A DNA stretch of 64,000 nucleotides from UBA685 sp002299005 (lineage in GTDB: Bacteria; Pseudomonadota; Alphaproteobacteria; Puniceispirillales; Puniceispirillaceae). Made by a program: the position numbers and the translations under genes. The notes below the pieces were generated by a model that was not told the DNA's origin, made no database searches, and saw only the letters and a list, made by a program, of their open reading frames with translations. Shown here piece after piece: positions 28,856 to 36,411 of this stretch (positions are counted from its first letter, which is position 1; every line of letters begins with the position of its first letter). The DNA is taken from assembly GCA_963966775.1 (NCBI GenBank), contig CAXAAH010000001.1:1-64000 (forward strand). The letters run 5' to 3'.

Positions 28856-30383
28856 GTAACTCAGCTTTGCGACGCACTACAAATTCATCTAAGGCTTCTT
28901 TTTTTGCCTCATCTAGGGGCGGTGCTTGATAATTATCAAGCAGGTCATTCCATCTATGATAGGCACGGGTGCGCATATCCATCGCGCCGCCATCTTCCCA
29001 TGATTCAACATTGTCACTATCAGATAGGCGCGGCTCATAGAAAATATCTTGGTAATTGCGCATAGTGTGGGCCGAGCCAAGGAAATGGCCGCCAGGTTCC
29101 ACCTCTTCATAGGCATCACGCGCAAAGGCATTCTCATCAGTCTCAAGACCAACGCTCAGGACTTTTTGATAAGAGCCAAGCCTGTCTGCATCCATAATTA
29201 ATTTCTCAAACCCTGTCGCAAGACCGCCTTCGAGCCAGCCTGCCGCATGGAGGGTGAAGTTAGAGCCTGCCAGCATGGTTGAATGCATGCTATCCGCGCT
29301 TTCATAGGCGGCTTGGGCATCTTCAATTTTTGAGGCTGTCAGAGAACCACCGCACCGAAGCGGTAGACCCAATCGGCGGGCCATTTGGCCGATGACATAA
29401 TTCGATATTACAGGCTCTGGCATGCCAAAGGTCGGTGCGCCTGTCTTAAGGCTCATCGAAGATAGGAAATTGCCCATCACAAAGGGCGCGCCTGGCCTGA
29501 TAAGCTGGGCAAATGCGCAACAAAACAGCGTCTCTGTTATGGCCTGTGCCACAGAGGCGGCGGTGCTAACAGGGCCCATCGCGCCTGTCAGGATGAAGGG
29601 GGTGACGACCATCGCTTGACCGCGTGATGAATAAACCTGAATCGCTTCTGTGACCACCCTATCAACCAGCAGGGGCGAGTTTGTATTCACATTTGCCATG
29701 ATGCATACTTGGCTATCCATCACCTCTTTGCCAAAGATGACCTCAACCATATCAACCGAATCTTGGGCGCGGCTTTTTTCGGTAATCGCGCCAAGATGCG
29801 GCTTATCACCAAGCACCAAATGCGCGTGCACCATATCAAGATGACGCTTTGAGACAGGGATATCGGTCGGCTCTGCTATCACCAGCCCTGTATGGTGCAA
29901 ATTAGGGTGCATATAGGCCAGCTTTACCAGCTTTTCAAAATCCGCAAAAGTCGCATAACGTCTGCCACCTTTAAGATCTCTGACAAAGGGCGCCCCATAG
30001 ATAGGCGCAAAGACCTGATTGGGGCCACCAATGACGACGGAGCGATTGGGATTGCGTGAATGTTGGGTGAATTGGGTAGGCGCCTTGGCACATAGGGCGC
30101 GTATCCATTTTGCATCTGCCTTAATCAGATCGCCATGCGGGCCTGTGGGGGTGATGCCTGCTTTGCGCCAAATCTCAAGCGCTTTTGGGTCATCACGAAA
30201 GGCGACGCCAATATTTTCAATCATCCAATCAACTTGGGCATCAATGCGTTGCAATTCCTCTTCGGTTAAGACCTCAAAGAAAGGCAGTTTGCGCTGGATG
30301 TAAGGTGATGCCGGCGATATCGCCGCATTGGCTGATGTGCGCCTTATAGTGCGTGCTCTTTTCACCATGATTGCTTCCCCCAT
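28839..30383 (-). CDS. Non-pyrrolysine trimethylamine methyltransferase (MttB) family protein
   Basis: 514 residues of the COG5598/MttB superfamily, whose characterised non-pyrrolysine members move a methyl group from a quaternary amine such as glycine betaine to a corrinoid protein. Recognisable are the N-terminal helical part (LPFFEVLTEEELQRID), GAPFVRDLKGGRR, and a TIM-barrel core with VTPFILTGAMGPVS, GAPTFGMPEPV and CGGSLTASK. No in-frame amber codon interrupts the frame, so no pyrrolysine is involved. Two ATGs (30383 and 30368) each have a good purine-rich site. The partners are the downstream DMGDH-family gene and the divergent LysR gene. No corrinoid protein or RamA-type activase gene is in the window. 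Confidence 0.9.
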   Translation of the reverse strand: MGEAIMVKRARTIRRTSANAAISPASPYIQRKLPFFEVLTEEELQRIDAQVDWMIENIGVAFRDDPKALEIWRKAGITPTGPHGDLIKADAKWIRALCAKAPTQFTQHSRNPNRSVVIGGPNQVFAPIYGAPFVRDLKGGRRYATFADFEKLVKLAYMHPNLHHTGLVIAEPTDIPVSKRHLDMVHAHLVLGDKPHLGAITEKSRAQDSVDMVEVIFGKEVMDSQVCIMANVNTNSPLLVDRVVTEAIQVYSSRGQAMVVTPFILTGAMGPVSTAASVAQAITETLFCCAFAQLIRPGAPFVMGNFLSSMSLKTGAPTFGMPEPVISNYVIGQMARRLGLPLRCGGSLTASKIEDAQAAYESADSMHSTMLAGSNFTLHAAGWLEGGLATGFEKLIMDADRLGSYQKVLSVGLETDENAFARDAYEEVEPGGHFLGSAHTMRNYQDIFYEPRLSDSDNVESWEDGGAMDMRTRAYHRWNDLLDNYQAPPLDEAKKEALDEFVVRRKAELPDAWY

Positions 30384-30450
30384 TTTTAAACCCTCATAAA
30401 CGCTAGGGGTAAAAAGCTAAATTGTAACCTTGAAAATTTTTATGATTTGG

Positions 30451-30465
30451 ATAGTTTGTATCTAT
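30451..30465. promoter_or_regulatory. Possible LysR box overlapping the regulator start
   Basis: atag-N7-ctat forms a short inverted repeat with the T-N11-A spacing of LysR sites, in the 80-bp divergent gap between mttB-like and lysR genes. It is short and could be chance. Confidence 0.3.
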
Positions 30466-31366
30466 GCAAAACTTTTGGGCGACTATGCCATCTCCCCGGC
30501 ATTTTGTGATATTCGAAGCGGCGGCACGCCTTGGCTCTTTCACCTTGGCGGCCGAAGAATTGCGCTTGCAACAACCATCGGTCAGTGCGGCGATTAAGCA
30601 AATAGAAGCCAGTTTAGATATAACTTTATTCTATAGAAGCCATCGTAAAATCACCCTCACAAATGCGGGACAAAGGCTCTATAATGGGGTTGCTACGGGT
30701 CTTGGCTCTATTGAAGGTGCGATAAGCGATGTGCGCGATATGGCGCGCGCTGATCATGTCACCCTTAGCACATCCTCTGCCTTCTCAACCTATTGGATGA
30801 TGCCACGCATGCACCTGCTGCACGCTATTCACCCTGATATTGAGTTGCGCGTGCAAAATAGTGACCGTGAATTAGACCTAGCGGTTGAGGGAATAAGCCT
30901 CGCTATCCGTATTGGGCAGGGGCATTGGGAGGGCTATGAGAGCGCCAAGATTGCGGATGAAATCCTCTATCCTGTGGCAAGCCCTCTTGTGCTGGCGGCG
31001 GCGCCAAATCTGCGGTCCATTCCAAATTTGCTGACCATGCGTTTAATCCATCTAGAAGAGCCTATTCGCGAACGCCCCACATGGCATGATTGGTTTGCCC
31101 ATCATAAAATTGAGCATATTGGCCTGAAAGGGGGCTTGCGGCTGAATGATTATGCGCTGGTACTGCAAGCGGCGATTTCGGGTGAGGGCTTTGCGACAGG
31201 CTGGGATCATATTGTGCGTGATATGATGGAAAAAGGCGTTTTGGCAGGGCGCAAAGACTGGCAATGGCGCACCGGTCGTGGCATTTATCTTGTCTGGTCA
31301 AATAGACGGCCTCTATCGGATAATGCGCGCAAAGTGCGTGACTGGATTATCACCTGTGCTGATTAG
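30464..31366 (+). CDS. LysR-family regulator (GcvA-like)
   Basis: 300 residues. The N-terminal winged helix (residues ~8-70) reads PSPRHFVIFEAAARLGSFTLAAEEL then QQPSVSAAIKQIEASL. The C-terminal effector domain follows, with the GcvA-type segment GISLAIRIGQGHWEGYES. It is divergent from the MttB-family gene at 80 bp, so regulation of the MttB/DMGDH unit is likely. The ATG at 30464 lacks a clear ribosome binding site; an internal ATG at 30485 is an alternative. The 3' end carries an 11-bp tandem repeat that includes the stop codon. Confidence 0.88.
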   Translation: MQNFWATMPSPRHFVIFEAAARLGSFTLAAEELRLQQPSVSAAIKQIEASLDITLFYRSHRKITLTNAGQRLYNGVATGLGSIEGAISDVRDMARADHVTLSTSSAFSTYWMMPRMHLLHAIHPDIELRVQNSDRELDLAVEGISLAIRIGQGHWEGYESAKIADEILYPVASPLVLAAAPNLRSIPNLLTMRLIHLEEPIRERPTWHDWFAHHKIEHIGLKGGLRLNDYALVLQAAISGEGFATGWDHIVRDMMEKGVLAGRKDWQWRTGRGIYLVWSNRRPLSDNARKVRDWIITCAD

Positions 31367-31390
31367 GGGCTGATTAGGGGCAGATTAGGC
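31358..31390. repeat. 11-bp tandem repeat spanning two convergent stop codons
   Basis: gctgattaggg occurs twice, followed by gcagattaggc. The first unit holds the TAG of the plus-strand LysR gene. The third holds the stop (TAA on the minus strand) of the convergent MFS gene. Confidence 0.88.
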
Positions 31391-32524
31391 GCGTTTTCGC
31401 AAGGATGAGACGGTTAGCAAGCTTAAGACGACCAATGGCAGACCGATGGCGTAGGATATTCTGATGCCGAAATAATCTGCGATAATGCCTAAGATTGGCG
31501 GCGCTAATAAAAAGACCATAAAGGATAATTGCGCGAATGATGCGACATTGACCGCCGATGACCTGTCGCCCAATTGCGCGGCCGCAGATATTGTTAGCGG
31601 GAATATCACAGCCGAGCCGCCGCCTATCATCATAAAGCCAATAAGCGCGATGGCAGGGTGCATAGATAGGCTGACTGCCAAAACCCCAAAGCCGAGAATA
31701 ATGAGGGAATAAAGCGAGACACGCTCAGGGCCATAGCGTTCAACATAGCTGTCAGCCAAAAAGCGAACGCCAAATTGTGATAGGGCAAAAAAGATCAAGG
31801 CAAGCCCGCTGATAAAAGGCGGTGTGGCAAAGATATCGCGCATGAATATCACCGACCAATCAATGCCGGCGCCTTCCAACAACATGGCAGATACAGACAA
31901 GGCGACCAGCCATAAGATAGGTTTTGTAGGCCGCGCAAATAAGATATGCCCATGCGTGTCATCACCTCTTTTGGGCGCTGGCTGATAGTCACGAAACAGC
32001 CATAGGGACAAGATAAGGGTCAATCCCACAAAGCCGGCAAGGTGATGAAAGGCTGAGATGCCTAATTGCGCTAACAGGGCGCCTGCGAGGCCTGCTAGGA
32101 AGAAGCCAAAGCTCCAAAAAGCATGTGAGCGGTTCATGATGCGCCGCCCAAGGCTATGTTCGACCCTATCAGCCTCTAAATTTACCGCAACCTCAATCAG
32201 ACCAATACAAATGCCGGTTAAGAAAAGCGCGCCAAATAGATGGAGCGGCGTGGATGAGGCGGCGGCCATCATTTCGGTTAGGCTGATAAGAGGCACGCCC
32301 CAAATCATCGTGCGCCGAAACCCAATGGCATCCACAATCCGTCCAGCGATTAAGAGCGATATCTGTACCCCAAGCGAAATGCCGATGATTGATAAGCCCA
32401 GCATGGTCTTTGAGATGCCAAGCTGTAATTGCAAATCACCAATGCGCGGGAAAAATGCGCCAAACGCGAAGCTGTAAAGCCCAAATGAAGCAAAGACGCC
32501 AATATGAGGGTGATCGCGAAACAT
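31385..32524 (-). CDS. MFS transporter, YbjJ/FucP-like
   Basis: 379 residues with about 12 membrane segments. The loop between segments 2 and 3 has GRIVDAIGFRRTM (MFS motif A variant), and mid-protein EHSLGRRIMNRSHAFWSFGFF resembles the YbjJ group of sugar or unknown-substrate permeases. The ATG has a aaggcagg site. It lies 8 bp downstream of the formylglycine-generating enzyme gene on the same strand and is probably co-transcribed. The substrate is unknown. Confidence 0.82.
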   Translation of the reverse strand: MFRDHPHIGVFASFGLYSFAFGAFFPRIGDLQLQLGISKTMLGLSIIGISLGVQISLLIAGRIVDAIGFRRTMIWGVPLISLTEMMAAASSTPLHLFGALFLTGICIGLIEVAVNLEADRVEHSLGRRIMNRSHAFWSFGFFLAGLAGALLAQLGISAFHHLAGFVGLTLILSLWLFRDYQPAPKRGDDTHGHILFARPTKPILWLVALSVSAMLLEGAGIDWSVIFMRDIFATPPFISGLALIFFALSQFGVRFLADSYVERYGPERVSLYSLIILGFGVLAVSLSMHPAIALIGFMMIGGGSAVIFPLTISAAAQLGDRSSAVNVASFAQLSFMVFLLAPPILGIIADYFGIRISYAIGLPLVVLSLLTVSSLRKRA

Positions 32525-32532
32525 TGCCTGCC

Positions 32533-33522
32533 TTATGAATGGGTCTGGGGCGGCTTGTCATAAACCAGCCGGAAGCCTTGATGTGAGGTGGTGCTATCAG
32601 GCGAATTGGATGAGCGTGCCGCAATCCGGTAGCGATAGCAATAGCTTTTATGACACAGAAATGAGCCACCCTTGGTCACTTTAAATCCGATTTTATCCGC
32701 ATGTTGCGCGCGTATTTGCTTTTTGAGTGAGCGAATTTTGAAATGCTGTGTCGTCCATTCCCACACATTGCCGCACATCTGATAAAGGCCATAGGCGTTA
32801 GGGGCAAAGCTTTGTGCGGGGGCGGTACCATAATAGCCATCTTTCTCGCTATTATCGGTGGGGAAGGTGCCTTGCCAAATATTGCAATTGAATTGCCCTT
32901 CAAGCGTATCATCGCGCGGGTCATCATCACCCCACGGATATTTCACATCACCAAGACCGCCTCTTGCGGCATGTTCCCATTCAGCTTCATTTGGCAGACG
33001 CCCGCCCGCCCATTTGGCAAAGGCCATCGCATCATGCCAGCTAATATGCGTGACAGGGTGGTCTGGCTCTGCTTGCGAGGGGTATTTTGTGCCTGTGGGA
33101 TTATGCCAACACGCCCCTTCAACAGACCGCCACCAAGGCACGCCAACAACGGCTCTCTCAAAGAAATCATCATGTGGCAAAAGACCGTTAAAGACAAAGG
33201 AATCACCAAAGGCTTCGGCCTGTGTTTGATAGCCTGTCTCCTGCACAAATTGCGCAAATCTTGCATTGGTAACGGTGGTCGCATCCATCCAAAAGCGTTT
33301 GATTTTGCTGGTCCGCAACGGGCCTTCTTCATCCACCACAAGGTAGGGGGTATCTGTGCCGATAAGGGCGGTGCCAGCTGGTATTTCAACAATCGCAGAA
33401 GGGGTATCTGCGCCAAGCAAATATTCATAAGCGCGCGGCGGCTGGTTGTGCAAAGCAGCCAAAACCGCGCTATTGGCCTCAGCGCGTTGCGGCGTGCAAC
33501 AAGATGATTTTTTATCCTCCAT
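32533..33522 (-). CDS. Formylglycine-generating enzyme (sulfatase-activating, SUMF1 family)
   Basis: Converts the active-site Cys of type I sulfatases to C-alpha-formylglycine, using O2 and copper. 329 residues from ATG 33522, which has a strong gaggggggc site; a longer frame from 33552 is less likely. The FGE-sulfatase fold is complete, with TNARFAQFVQETGYQTQAE, split by the fold, then VTHISWHDAMAFAKWAGGRL, PNEAEWEHAARGG and NVWEWT. Near the C-terminus, GGSFLCHKSYCYRYR holds Cys290 and Cys295, the catalytic pair with the same 5-residue spacing as in human FGE (336/341). A short N-terminal SSCCTP segment is seen in many bacterial FGEs. No sulfatase is encoded nearby. Confidence 0.92.
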   Translation of the reverse strand: MEDKKSSCCTPQRAEANSAVLAALHNQPPRAYEYLLGADTPSAIVEIPAGTALIGTDTPYLVVDEEGPLRTSKIKRFWMDATTVTNARFAQFVQETGYQTQAEAFGDSFVFNGLLPHDDFFERAVVGVPWWRSVEGACWHNPTGTKYPSQAEPDHPVTHISWHDAMAFAKWAGGRLPNEAEWEHAARGGLGDVKYPWGDDDPRDDTLEGQFNCNIWQGTFPTDNSEKDGYYGTAPAQSFAPNAYGLYQMCGNVWEWTTQHFKIRSLKKQIRAQHADKIGFKVTKGGSFLCHKSYCYRYRIAARSSNSPDSTTSHQGFRLVYDKPPQTHS

Positions 33523-33699
33523 CACGCCCCCCTCATCATACATCGCGATCATGTCCTAAGTCCTGCCATCATAAGGGGCCGAAGTAAAGAGGGGGTGATG
33601 GTTTTAGTTGCCCCCCCTTGCTGAAATAGTTACTGTTTTGCCATCAGACACGGGGCGCGCAATTTCGGGCGCTTTTTTCATGCATGATAGGATATTGCG
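33523..33699. other. Divergent intergenic region with a G/C-run hairpin
   Basis: Between the FGE gene and an MFS gene. It includes aggggg-N15-cccccct (about 33590-33618) and a T-run after a weak gcgc stem shortly before 33680. It probably holds both promoters. No confident -35/-10 is assigned. Confidence 0.35.
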
Positions 33700-34908
33700 A
33701 TGAATTTTGGCACCATGCGACTTGGGTTGCTTGCATTGTTGTTTGGCTATGTGATGAGCCAATTTTATCGCGCTTGCTTGGCCGTATTAACACCTGTGCT
33801 CGATAGCGAAATCGGCGCAACTGCGGCTGATTTATCGCTGGCATCTGGCCTGTGGTTCTTAACATTCGCCATTATGCAATTTCCTGTGGGATGGAGCCTT
33901 GATAGGTTCGGCCCGCGCCTGACAGCTAGCATCTTGCTGGCGATTGGCGGCGGGGGCGGGGCGGCTGTCTTTGCGATTGCCACCACCCCTTTGCATGTCC
34001 AAATCGCGATGAGCCTTATCGGCATTGGCTGTGCGCCTGTGCTTATGGCGTCTTACTTCATCCTAGCACGCGCTTTTCCGCCGGCGATGTTTGCGACATT
34101 AGGCGGCGCGCTCATTGGTATTGGCACGATGGGTAATTTGGCAAGCGCCGCGCCGCTGGCACTGGCGGCAGAAGCCTTTGGTTGGCGCGAATCTCTGTGG
34201 GTGCTATGTGCGATTACGGCGGCGATTGCGACCGCAATCTGGGTGTTTGTGCGCGATCCTGAAATTAAGGATGCGGATAAGAGCGCCAGCAATAAAGGCG
34301 CATCTGACGGCTTTATCACGATTTTTAAAATCCGCGCCCTGTGGTTTATCGCGCCTTTGATGTTCTTCTCTTATGCGGCGGCCGCTGGTCTTCGCGGCCT
34401 GTGGGCTGGGCCTTATATGCAGGATATCTTTGCCCAAGATGCTAGCGGCATTGGGTTTGTGACATTGGCGATGGGCGCTGGCATGTCTGTGGGCAGTTTT
34501 ATCTATGGGCCGCTCGATAGGTTCTTTGGCACAAGAAAATGGGTCATATTAGGCGGTAATTTAGGCACGCTGTTAAGCTTGCTTGCCCTTGCGCTTATCC
34601 CTAATCTCGGCCTGATTGGTGCAACGGTTTTGTTGACGCTGGTAGGGGTGTTTGGCATGTCCTATCCGATTATGATGGCGCATGGCAGAAGCTTTATTGC
34701 GCCTCATTTAATCGGTCGCGGTGTCTCGATGTTAAATCTCTGTTCTATTGCGGGTGTCGGCTCTATGCAGGCATTATCGGCAAGTGCTTTTGCCTTTGGG
34801 GCAACGACTAGCCAGCTGGCAGGCTATCAGGCTTTGTTCCTGTTCTTTGCCCTGCCTTTATTGGTTGCCTCATTCATCTATCTATTTTCTGAAGATCGCC
34901 TTGATTAG
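33700..34908 (+). CDS. MFS transporter
   Basis: 402 residues with 12 predicted membrane segments and a central cytoplasmic loop (~185-205, rich in Lys, Asp and Ser). Motif A appears as GWSLDRFGPRLTA after segment 2, and FGTRKWV in the second half. The N-terminal SQFYRACLAVL block is typical of MFS_1 members annotated as nitrate/nitrite or generic transporters. The substrate cannot be told. aggat precedes the ATG. It is followed at 26 bp by an SDR gene on the same strand. Confidence 0.82.
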   Translation: MNFGTMRLGLLALLFGYVMSQFYRACLAVLTPVLDSEIGATAADLSLASGLWFLTFAIMQFPVGWSLDRFGPRLTASILLAIGGGGGAAVFAIATTPLHVQIAMSLIGIGCAPVLMASYFILARAFPPAMFATLGGALIGIGTMGNLASAAPLALAAEAFGWRESLWVLCAITAAIATAIWVFVRDPEIKDADKSASNKGASDGFITIFKIRALWFIAPLMFFSYAAAAGLRGLWAGPYMQDIFAQDASGIGFVTLAMGAGMSVGSFIYGPLDRFFGTRKWVILGGNLGTLLSLLALALIPNLGLIGATVLLTLVGVFGMSYPIMMAHGRSFIAPHLIGRGVSMLNLCSIAGVGSMQALSASAFAFGATTSQLAGYQALFLFFALPLLVASFIYLFSEDRLD

Positions 34909-34934
34909 GCCTGTTCAATAAGGAGGCCAGCATA

Positions 34935-35723
34935 ATGGCAAAGACGATATTACTGACAGGCGCAACAGACGGGCTTGGGGCATTGGCCGCACAAATGCTG
35001 GCAGAACAAGGCCATCATTTATTGCTTCATGGGCGCAGACAAGCGCGTCTTGATGAGATGGTGCAAGACTTATCAGCCCAAACAAGGGTGACAAGCTATC
35101 GCTGTGATCTGTCATCATTGCGTGATGTTGCGCGCATGGCAGATGAAATAGCCGCCAACCATCAGCAGATTGATGTGATTATCAATAATGCAGGTGTGTT
35201 AAAGGCTGAGCAGACAAAGACAAATGAGGGGCTAGAGTTGCGCTTTGCGGTGAACACAATCGCGCCCTATCTTTTGACCAAAAAGCTTCTGCCTTCATTG
35301 CCAAAGGGCGCGCGTGTTGTGAGCCTATCATCGGCGGCTCAACGGCCTGTTGACCTTGATTATTTGCGCGCCTTTGGTGAGATGGATGATATGAATGCCT
35401 ATGCGCAAAGTAAGCTTGCGATTACCTCTTGGTCAAGACAGATGGCATTGGCAGACGCTACGCGTGTTTATGTGTCTGTTAATCCTGCCTCTTTATTGGG
35501 TACCAAAATGGTCAAGCAAGGCTTTGGTATTGAAGGCGCTGATATCAGCGTTGGGGCAGATATTATTTGCCGCGCCGCCCTATCTGATGCGTTCGCAGAG
35601 GCAAGCGGGCTTTATTATGATAATGACGCAAAAAGCTTTAGCGCGCCTCATGAAGACGCGCTAAATGATGCGATAGGGCAAGATATCATCGCCATTATGG
35701 ATGGCGTGCTTGCCAGATTATAG
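34935..35723 (+). CDS. Short-chain dehydrogenase/reductase
   Basis: 262 residues. NAD(P) loop TGATDGLG (8-15), with RR at the end of the second strand (about 38-39) suggesting NADP preference. NNAG (near 87), catalytic Ser in SLSSAA, and YAQSK as the Tyr-x3-Lys pair. It resembles the retinol dehydrogenase / WW-domain oxidoreductase-like group rather than the polyol dehydrogenases. A aaggagg site precedes the ATG. Substrate unknown. The stop codon lies in a 14-bp tandem duplication. Confidence 0.85.
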   Translation: MAKTILLTGATDGLGALAAQMLAEQGHHLLLHGRRQARLDEMVQDLSAQTRVTSYRCDLSSLRDVARMADEIAANHQQIDVIINNAGVLKAEQTKTNEGLELRFAVNTIAPYLLTKKLLPSLPKGARVVSLSSAAQRPVDLDYLRAFGEMDDMNAYAQSKLAITSWSRQMALADATRVYVSVNPASLLGTKMVKQGFGIEGADISVGADIICRAALSDAFAEASGLYYDNDAKSFSAPHEDALNDAIGQDIIAIMDGVLARL

Positions 35724-35744
35724 GGGCCAGATTATAGGGGCCAG
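35713..35744. repeat. 14-bp tandem repeat over the SDR stop codon
   Basis: ccagattatagggg occurs twice head to tail, plus a partial third copy (ccag). The TAG stop of the SDR gene is in the first copy. Confidence 0.88.
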
Positions 35745-35761
35745 AGTAAAAGCGTAGGCGG

Positions 35762-36397
35762 TTAATCAAGCACCACCCGGCCATTTGGCGTGTTCACATC
35801 AAATGACAAAGCTGTCTCGCCTTCGGTGATTGTGGCCAGATGGTCGATTTCCAAAGCTTCAAAAATCGCCTGCAATTTTGCAGGGTCTGGATGGGTGAGG
35901 GTGATCTCATTCAGGCGGATGCCTAAATCTTGTTGCACAGTGCTTGGGTGCGGGCCCGGAGACCATTCAATAAAGGCCGGGATCAGGCCTTGTTCTGGCA
36001 GTGAGCCATCTTTGGGAATGGTGAGCCGCCATGTTCTGTCACCGCGTGACATATTCACAATCTCGCCCAAATCAACAGGGCTATTGGCGACGGTTTTATC
36101 CAGATCATCTGTGTTCACAACCCAGCAAAGCGCGCGCGGGCGTATCGCAAGGCGGTCAATCGTGCGCGCCTCATCAAGGGAAAACCATCTGATGCGATCT
36201 GGCTGTGGGGCGTCAGGGTCAATCGCAATCAATTCCATAAATTGACCCTCGCCCGTTGCCATAATGCCGTTATGCGTGCTCATCAAAGGATGCTTGCCGC
36301 CTTGCGGTATCTCAACGCCTATTGTCTGTTTTAGCGCGTCTGTGCCAGATGCTAGGTCGCTTGCGCCAAGCGTGAAATGATCGATACTATTCGCCAT
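35762..36397 (-). CDS. Glyoxalase-like domain protein
   Basis: 211 residues. The N-terminus IDHFTLGASDLASG starts with the metal-site His region of VOC-fold proteins, and later FMELIAIDPDAP supplies the conserved Glu. The overall pattern fits the glyoxalase-like family PF13468, which has no single known reaction. aaggag lies 9 nt before the ATG. It follows dctM by 14 bp and is probably the last gene of the TRAP operon, so it may act on the imported organic acid or its thioester. That is inference. Confidence 0.75.
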   Translation of the reverse strand: MANSIDHFTLGASDLASGTDALKQTIGVEIPQGGKHPLMSTHNGIMATGEGQFMELIAIDPDAPQPDRIRWFSLDEARTIDRLAIRPRALCWVVNTDDLDKTVANSPVDLGEIVNMSRGDRTWRLTIPKDGSLPEQGLIPAFIEWSPGPHPSTVQQDLGIRLNEITLTHPDPAKLQAIFEALEIDHLATITEGETALSFDVNTPNGRVVLD

Positions 36398-36411
36398 AGT
36401 AAAGCTCCTTT

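Noticed and set aside
28733..29065. Plus-strand frame with a repeated HLFNT peptide
   Set aside because: The peptide repeat is only the translation of the 18-bp stop-codon repeat, antisense to the MttB-family gene.
28839..30383. Possible pyrrolysine-containing MttB
   Set aside because: The frame has no internal amber codon and no pyl genes are visible in the window.
32743..33507. Long 254-codon frame antisense to the formylglycine-generating enzyme
   Set aside because: The minus-strand product has complete family motifs and a good ribosome binding site; the antisense product has none.
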